The position numbers were made by a program, and so were the translations under genes. This document shows positions 57,698 through 64,000 of a stretch of 64,000 nt of DNA, piece by piece (position 1 is the stretch's first letter; each line of letters starts with the position of its first letter). The DNA comes from Triplophysa rosa. Its lineage: Eukaryota; Chordata; Actinopteri; Cypriniformes; Nemacheilidae. A model generated the notes under the pieces. The model saw only the letters and a list, made by a program, of their open reading frames with translations. It was not told the origin of the DNA and searched no databases. Location of the stretch: the NCBI RefSeq assembly GCF_024868665.1, contig NC_079898.1, positions 8,337,777 through 8,401,776 of the forward strand. Direction: 5' to 3'.

Positions 57698-60600
57698 ATT
57701 TATAAGTGATAAACAGTGTATATATAATAAAGCTGCAATCTGTACATTAAAAAAGTCAATTTGTTATTGAACAAGCATATCAAATACAATCAGTGTTTAA
57801 AACGGTCTCTTTTTCTTCTATTATTACACGGCTCGTTGGAATGCTTGATTCTGATTGGCCAGTCGCGACATTTGCAGGTTCGTTATTCCCAGATAGCAAC
57901 CTTTCAAAACTAATAACACACAGTGACCCGGATGCAGCAAATCCTTTTGACAGGTTTTTTGGACAATTTAAATATAAATATGTCTTTTAATAATATATAT
58001 GACATTATATTTACAAATGATTAAAACACCTGTTCATGACGTTTGAACATCGTTTCTTACCTTAAAACCGAAAGTAAATGGCTTTTCCTCGCGGAAAGTC
58101 GGCATTCGGTAAAAAAATATTTCAAATTCACATTTCATGTCCTTCTTACGTAATTCACTCCTTACATAATGCTTAGGTGGGCAGTAGTGTTTTTGACTCT
58201 CAAGATCATTTCCAAGTACCTGTACTTTATCAGAGTACTTTCGGGCACAGTACTTTACGACATTTTAAAAAACATATCATACTTCGTACTCCGCTACTTT
58301 CCATAAATTTGTTTTTTACACTTCTACTTTTTATACTTTGAATACTTCAAATGAAAACATACTTGATAAGTAATCAAGTACCACATTTTCATGTGCTTCA
58401 TTATTAAAAGTAAAAAAACATTACAGAAATGTATTTATGAAATGTAGTGGAGTAAAACGCATTATCTACTTTACAATGTAGTGAAATAAAAATAAAGCGT
58501 AAAAACACTGAATGTACTTGAGCAGAGTAAAAATACTTCACTATTGTCCACCTCTGAAATACTGTTTTATATGTCAAGCTGTTGAATTTGATATTTTGGA
58601 AGATGTCAGTTTGATGTAATTTGACTTCAACCCACGTAAAGATGCAAAGTAACTTTATGTTTCAGACAGATATAGCAATAGAAAGACAAAGGTAACTAAA
58701 TATGTTGCATGTAAAATAGGGACTTTTTGAGTGGTGATGATGAACAGATTCGTCAAAATACACCAAAATAACCGACTTGCAGAAATTAAACTTTATATGC
58801 ATTTTTGCGAGATGCAATCAAAATATCTTGGCAGCACTCTAATATTACATACAGAATACAGCAATGGTGAATAAAATATTATGAATAAAATACAGCTACG
58901 CATGTGACAGTATCAAATTTTCACATCACAATAACTCACGGGGTTTTTATATACAAGATTCGATTTTATATGATGTGATATTGTCGCATTTAAAGGGATA
59001 GTTCACCTAAAAATAAAAGTTGTGTCATCATTTACTCAACCTCAAGTTTTCAAACCTGTATACTTTTCTTTGTTCTGTTGAACGTAAAAGAAGACTTTTT
59101 GAAGAATGTGGGAAACCAAACAGTTTTGGGGCACCATGACTATTATAGTAGTTTCTTTTCCTACTATGGTAGTCAATAGTGCCCCAGAACTGTTTGGTTA
59201 CAAATGTTCTTCCAAATATCTTTCTTCGTGTTCAGCATAACAATAAAAATGATATAGGTTTGAAACAACTTGAGGGCGAGGAAATGACATGTTTATATTT
59301 GGGTGAACTGTCTATTATAGGGGCGATTCACATTTCACGTCTAAAACCGCGCGGAGCCGCACAGCTTTCTCAGGTCAAATGACCCGCGGAGCGCGAAGCA
59401 CTCTGAAAAGTTTAACTTATTCCATCTCGATTCGGTGCCGACGCTTCTAGAAAAATGTGCGCGCCGCACCGTATACACGTCTCGACCACGTCGCTCCCTA
59501 TTTGCGCGCGCCTGCCGCGTGTCTACATTTAAAATAACGAACTTGCGCCCGCAAAAGATGCGAAATGTTAGTCGCGGCTAATAATGTCGTCTATAGCAAC
59601 ACTGTAATATGCAACTAGCAGTGTAGCTTTTACTTCAATGATTGCAATAAACAAAAATTTCAGCATGCTTAAATAGATTCCACTCATCAAGGGTTGCATT
59701 AGCACATTCTTAATCTTGACTTACAGGAAAGTCATTGGTTTTATACAAATGTATGCAATCATGCTACTAGATGTGTTATCTACAATTATTCACAGCCTTC
59801 GGAATTGCTCACGATAATGTGTAAATAAACCGCATTATTGAGTCTAATTACAATAAAATGATTATGTATCACATCGGTAACAGAAAAACATTGAAACTGT
59901 TTTATATATCAACTCATAATTCATAATTACAGGTCTCTAGCATAAAAAGAAACACTATTCGGACACGCGCTCTTAAACCGGCCCCAGGCCAAGTTTGAAG
60001 AGGTTGTTTTTCCAACTTGATCTGAGAACAGGTGTACTTCAACAAGTGTTGTTCAACAGAACACGGCTACCAAAATACACCAAGCAAATGTGCCATTACA
60101 CAACACCGCAAGTGTCCAACTGCATTACACAATAACACAAACACTGCAACTCTTACTGCCCAATCACATGGCCACGGCTACAAAAGACTCCGATCACGTC
60201 ACACCGGACAAATAACTATAACTCCACAATACTCCTGTGTTCACGTCACTGAACTTCAGGGGCGAGATTAAAAGCACAGTGAGGAGAGAGAGTCTTTGTA
60301 ATGTAATACTGAGGCCCTGTGTGTTCACTGCACGCTGGGATGTAAAGGTGTCTGTTTTTTAGACACCGGGGCCCTACAGGCACCATGAGCCAAAAACAAC
60401 AGGCCGACTGCACCTGCTGGCACGGTGCGCACACCACCTCCGAGCATGTACATACCCACAAATTACAGGGAATAACCCTATGTAAAGGTATACGTACACG
60501 CATGCATGCACTCGACTGAAAGCACAGGTAGCTGCGACTCTTTAATGTGTAAATCAATCTCCTTCCCGCTTTGCCGTAGGTATGAGAGAGTGATTGATGC

Positions 60601-63070
60601 ATGCAGGCCGGCTGGCGACCACAGGTATGTGTGGTTTCTTTTGTAGTCAGAGCCCACATCTAAAGCCATTACGCTTTCCGCTAACAGCGCTAGACGTTTA
60701 ACAAAGTACCTCTCGCGTCCCAGAGGGAGATCCGTTGCCCCAAACCGCCGCTTCGACGATGGGAAGTTTTGTTGAAGTCCACAGCTGCCAAAAATACGAC
60801 AGGGTGTTTTAGGGCGCCGCTTTTACGTTTAAATTTGTGTTTTAAAGGGACATTCTGTGGCACCAGAAACACTAAGCCTTGAAAATAATCAAATGATGGT
60901 TAACCGATTCAATATGGAGCTTTATAAACAAATGGCAAGTATTTAGGGTGCCCGGTATAATGTGAATATTTAGGTGCCATGATACTTTAATGACAGCCAA
61001 AAGAATTCATAAGACGTATACTCATTTAACACAGAATTTACACAGAATTCACAAAATGAGTATATTGAGTTTATTACGGCAAAGTTGTGATTGCTAATAG
61101 TGAGGAGAGTTATCTTTTAAGAGCAAAGCAGACGTAATCTTAAAATGATGAAATGTTGTCTAAATAATGTTCGTTTTCTGTCTTTTTAAAGCCACGGACC
61201 CTCAAGTATAATGATCTTCATGTGAGGGACCCCATCATAAAATATATGACGCATTTATCTTTTATAAATACCTGAATTGTACATAAAAGATTGGATTATA
61301 AATCTAAAATGTTGTTCTTTTCTTCTTGCTATTGTAATGTACCATTAAATGTAATGCGTTTTTGATGTGTTTATTTAATTTTAGTCAAGTTTTTGTTTAT
61401 AATATACTTATTCTTTATACCTATTACTTATTTATATTATATAATCCTTTTTAACTACATTTTCAATATTTAGTCTACAATTATTCATCAAATTGATTTA
61501 CTTTTTTTACTTATTAAATCACATTGAATCTGTTAATAACTATATTTATTTATAATTTATTACTCACTATATTTTGCTATTTTAATCACACTTAATTAAT
61601 CACATTTAAATATTTATTTAAATATTAATAAATTATCCATTTACTGCTTTTTTAAACCCTATTATTTATTTTAATATATTTTTGGGTTATTCAGTTTTTC
61701 ACTAGACATTTCTGAGAACCCCATCACTTCTTCTCGGTCCCCTGGGGGTCCTCGTCCCCAGTCTGAATAACCTGGTCTAAATAATCGCTCCGGCCAATAA
61801 ATCATACTATTGCTGGTTCCAACAAACACATGCTATTGGTTGATCCAAAAGTTGGAGCACTCATACAAGCACTCATATAGAGACGAAGTGCTTACCCTCT
61901 TTTTATAAATTGCTTAGTCTTAGTTTACTCTACGAGTAGATAAAGATCAACATTAACGTTTAACATTGATGTTGAAGTATGTTAGAAGTGTAAGTGAATT
62001 AGGCTTCATATATCTTATAGAAGATATGAGTCTATTAAATATAAATGTAAGTCTACTTTATAGGAAAGCTGTTTGTGATGTAGTTCACCTGTGTGTGGAC
62101 GTCTCAGTCAGTGTGAGGAGATGCTCTAAAGCCTCCTGACAGCTGAGAGAACTCAAACCATCTCTCCAGGGCAAGACAGAAGACAAAGGAAGTACAGCGA
62201 GAATCTGCAAAACCTGTGAGAAACCACAACAAGAGAGGATGAACATCGACAAAAAATCTGATAAGGCTGTTTTATGGATATTGTCCATGTTTTCATTTGA
62301 GCCGATCTCCGTATCCTTTCGTCCACATGACCATTCCCTCATTTCACCTCCTTGTCTGTTAATAACATTCCTCCCTCCCCACGACCATCCCACCCGCCAT
62401 CCCCCTGCACGTAAAACACATCTGGTTCAGGCCTGGCCTCGGGTTTCCCCCCAAACACTCGTCTCGGCAGAGCGAGGGGAGTTAACCAAAGACTTGTTTT
62501 TCTCCTCAGACCCCATTCTGCGTCTTTTCCGTCCTTTACCGTGACTGACCAGGTATAGCTCACAGCGGTCTGCTGACATTCTTCAGACATATTTGCTTGA
62601 TTATTGATTCTTGCAGTGTGCGGGTGTGTAATTACAGCCACAAATAAGACCACTTTATGGGTCTGTTAAACAGCACACTTCGCTTCATGATGCTTCGGAC
62701 ACTTGTATTACATCACCGCCGCTTGCGCACAAACAGCCACGATTTTTTGTAAATCAGGCTTAGGCGAAATTGGTTTGGATTTGGTCTTAATGCTTAAATG
62801 AGTATTTTCAGAATGGATTTAGATGCTAGGCTTTGGAGCAGAGTAGCCACCTGAGCCCACGGAGGAAATGAACCTAACGTTTTCCCAGAATGCTTTGGTG
62901 GAACAGCAGTCTTGCCATGGAAACCAGGCCATATCGAGAGCCTGGAGCGGCAGAAGCAGCTTAACAGCAGCGCTTTAAACATTAACAGTTGGCCAGTAAA
63001 ACAGCTTTTAAGAACACACACACACACACACACTCAGGCATCACACTGCAACAGACATAAATACATACAG

Positions 63071-63101
<31 letters not shown>

Positions 63102-64000
63102 AAAACATTCATCCCCAGACACACACACAGCGAAGCCGATTCCCGTCAGTTTGAACATTGCTTAATGATAGGAACGGCAAAACAGGAGGGTAATTGATGG
63201 TTGGTTGAGTGTTTATGAGGAATTGCAATCCGACCCCGTTTTCTAAACAGGAAATCGCCTGAGCTTTTTTTTTGCTCGGCAGGGCTCTGAGCTGAAAGTA
63301 TAAAGCGGGTGTATTGCGTCTGTGAATGGAAATGAAACGATGGTGTGAGCGGCTTTTGTTCGACAGGCTGTTATTACCGTGTAGTTGTTTATTTCGACCA
63401 ATCAGACGGGATCACTCTATTAGGGCGTGTGTCGCGCAGACAGACAGCTAAATTCATTCATCTCACGACCGTAAAGTTTCCTCCATCAATGCTTCAGCAC
63501 ATTTCACCCGGGTAGAAGAACAAGCCAAGGTTTTGTCTGCATCAGTTTTGTTTTGAAAAGCCATGATGCTGAAGAAGGGGTTGGATGAAGGAACAGTCGT
63601 TTGTACTGTTTTGTAAGGTTTTGTGTTTGGTGTACAGTACATGATCTCCTCACCTTGGCTTGACACCCAGGATGCGTCTCATGCAGGGCCAGACAGGTTA
63701 GGTTGGACACGCACAGCTCAAAGTGTAAGGGACCCTCACGACCACATTGAGACTCTTCCTGCGTCGTCTGAAGTCTCTTGAGGAGCTGTTCCAGAGCAAA
63801 CAGTCGAATCTCATAGTGTTGGCACTGCAGAAGATGGATCAGGAGGTCTTTCTGAATCCTGTCAGACTCCAGACATTGCCACAGATGAGGTGATTCCACA
63901 CAGATGCTGATAGCTATACGTGCCAGACTCTGCAGGTACTGCGTGACTCCAGGAACTGCTGGGTTTATCTCATTGGACCCTTCGGGGGCCACAAGTTCAG
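50341..64000 (-). CDS. thada: THADA, C-terminal seven coding exons (partial gene)
   Basis: THADA is a large ARM/HEAT-repeat protein; its yeast homologue Trm732 partners a methyltransferase for 2'-O-methylation at tRNA position 32. Seven exons join in phase: 63654-64000 (cut), 62089-62213, 57579-57651, 56577-56733, 56383-56505, 50793-50962, 50341-50655 (TAG). Together they encode about 435 C-terminal residues of a protein of roughly 1950 in human. Recognisable stretches are LPWRDGL, the HEAT-like LLQDEDQDVRDRAAEF, and LFEKGDLNLWAEPML, which resembles the final part of vertebrate THADA. Every junction has GT-AG borders and compatible phase (0, 2, 0, 1, 1, 0). No frameshift is seen, so the gene looks intact here. 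Its position directly upstream of zfp36l2 on the same strand matches vertebrate synteny. Confidence 0.9.
50793..50962 (-). CDS. thada: thada penultimate exon
   Basis: 170 nt, acceptor ATTCCTAG, donor CTG|GTAGGG. Only the frame starting at its third base stays meaningful (VALETGVALLCQLFQMWEQV). Phases match both the upstream exon and the terminal exon. Confidence 0.83.
52744..53006. mobile_element. 'ttaaagtgatagttcaccca' MITE, both ends present
   Basis: Ends ttaaagtgatagttcaccca and ggttacctgtccctttaa are inverted repeats. The interior is the typical 'tgactttctttcttctgca' sequence. Confidence 0.85.
54527..54765. mobile_element. 'ttaaagggatagtt' MITE with a hAT fragment inside
   Basis: Family interior is split near 54629 by about 28 bp starting tagggatgtaacgatatc, a terminal piece of the hAT family at 44502. 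Confidence 0.7.
54940..54995. repeat. 'aaccacctggcaacgaccc' minisatellite fragment
   Basis: One to two units of the family seen at 18595, inside the large thada intron. Confidence 0.5.
55541..55795. mobile_element. 'ttaaagagatagtacacccc' MITE
   Basis: Ends ttaaagagatagt and actatccctctttaa are inverted. Standard family interior. Confidence 0.82.
56383..56505 (-). CDS. thada: thada exon with HEAT-like repeat
   Basis: 123 nt, acceptor TTCCAG, donor GG|GTAAAT. It encodes VALWKSLFTLLQDEDQDVR, a typical HEAT repeat turn (D-E-D-x-D-V-R), and ends with one base completed by CT in the exon 5.4 kb downstream. Confidence 0.87.
56577..56733 (-). CDS. thada: thada exon
   Basis: 157 nt, acceptor ACATCAG, donor GG|GTGAGT. 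It encodes ELSGAAVSCFSRWGALVV onward and ends with one base of a Gly codon. Only 71 bp separate it from the next exon. Confidence 0.86.
57579..57651 (-). CDS. thada: thada exon with microsatellite polypyrimidine tract
   Basis: 73 nt, one completing base plus 24 codons (VELYCASLCL...KSTAQ), donor CAG|GTGAGA. The acceptor AG directly follows a (CT)n microsatellite of about 40 bp. The phase fits both neighbours. Confidence 0.8.
57654..57694. repeat. (GA)n microsatellite at thada splice acceptor
   Basis: About 20 GA units on plus, hence (TC)n on the transcribed strand immediately before the acceptor AG of the exon at 57579-57651. Confidence 0.93.
58172..58556. mobile_element. hAT-like MITE ('aggtgggcagtagtg' ends)
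   Basis: Left aggtgggcagtagtg and right cactattgtccacct are inverted with two mismatches. Sub-terminal 'agtactt' motifs match those of the hAT at 16014. Target-site duplication not recognisable. Confidence 0.65.
58990..59310. mobile_element. 'ttaaagggatagttcaccta' MITE
   Basis: Left end intact, right end '...atttgggtgaactgtct'. Internal self-complementary 'actatggtagtc / tatagtagtttc'. Directly adjoins the element at 59320. Confidence 0.8.
59320..59575. mobile_element. Short copy of the 'ggggcgattcacatttc' family
   Basis: Left end 'ggggcgattcacatttcacg'; right part has the family's 'acatttaaaataacg' and 'gcaaaagatgcgaaatg'. GC-rich core with 'gcgcgc' motifs, lying in a thada intron. Confidence 0.65.
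62089..62213 (-). CDS. thada: thada exon
   Basis: 125 nt. Acceptor TTTCTCACAG, donor AG|GTGAAC. It starts VLQILAVLPL, contains LPWRDGL, and ends with two bases of a codon completed by the next exon. Confidence 0.85.
63014..63032. repeat. (CA)n microsatellite
   Basis: About nine CA units. Confidence 0.9.
63070..63099. repeat. (CA)n microsatellite
   Basis: About 15 CA units. Confidence 0.92.
63654..64000 (-). CDS. thada: thada exon (5' side cut by window end)
   Basis: At least 347 nt, open to the window edge. It encodes a helical, Leu-rich segment ending in HETHPGCQAK before a GTGAGG donor, phase 0. Motifs such as the LARIA and RLFALEQLLKRL segments fit an alpha-solenoid. Confidence 0.85.

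Larger units (their letters stand above)
57695..62088 (-). other. thada: thada intron (4.4 kb with the microsatellite)
   Basis: Contains a hAT-like element (58172), an 'aagggatagttcac' MITE (58990), a short Harbinger-like copy (59320) and AT-rich DNA at 61.2-61.7 kb. No further exon is needed: the phases of the flanking exons fit directly. Confidence 0.75.
62214..63653 (-). other. thada: thada intron (1.4 kb)
   Basis: GTGAGG donor and CTCACAG acceptor. Holds two (CA)n microsatellites (63014-63032, 63070-63099). No other feature recognised. Confidence 0.75.

Noticed and set aside
60246..60659. 137-codon minus-strand frame in a thada intron
   Set aside because: No splice borders in suitable phase and no similarity I recognise; the flanking thada exons already join in phase without it.

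Overview
This window is nuclear DNA of a bony fish, most likely a cypriniform (carp/minnow group). Spliced genes with GT-AG introns, a ZFP36L2-type zinc-finger gene, and many short inverted-repeat elements of kinds I know as abundant in cyprinid genomes (the 'aagggatagttcac', 'tagggctgtcaa' and 'gtgaccctgg' families) all point there. There is no bacterial or organellar signature, no CRISPR array and no convincing tRNA or rRNA gene. Calls rest on reading the sequence; no database search was possible.

Genes lie only in the right third, all on the minus strand. At 45.4-48.8 kb is zfp36l2, an mRNA-decay factor with two CCCH zinc fingers: a 17-codon first exon, a 209-bp intron and a large second exon, 411 codons before the stop, plus a 1.6-kb AU-rich 3' UTR. 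About 1.5 kb upstream of its promoter is the 3' end of thada. Seven exons (50341-64000, the first cut by the window edge) join without a phase error into the C-terminal ~435 residues of THADA. The tail-to-head order thada -> zfp36l2 on one strand is the vertebrate arrangement known from human chromosome 2p21.

The left 45 kb is a repeat-rich gene desert. It holds an A/C-rich degenerate minisatellite (1-440) and a nearly identical 4.5-kb tandem duplication (2092-6626 and 6825-11274) whose right edge coincides with the end of a solo-LTR-like element. Next come relics of THAP-like and DUF4218/TNP2-like protein-coding sequence (11.3-12 kb) beside a gapped CT microsatellite. A nested transposon stack follows (13.6-17.35 kb): a LINE interrupted by a Harbinger-like element and by an LTR-like element that itself carries a hAT with a perfect 8-bp target-site duplication. 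Further on are hAT and other inverted-repeat elements, a 5'-truncated L2/Rex-like LINE (32.2-33.85 kb) and a second three-level nest (39.9-41.35 kb).

I found no undescribed biological system. The observations most worth a second look are the duplication whose copies differ only near the LTR breakpoint, the frame-restoring nested insertions, a (TC)n microsatellite acting as the polypyrimidine tract of a thada exon, and AU-rich heptamers and a nonamer in the zfp36l2 3' UTR that match the binding site of its own protein family.
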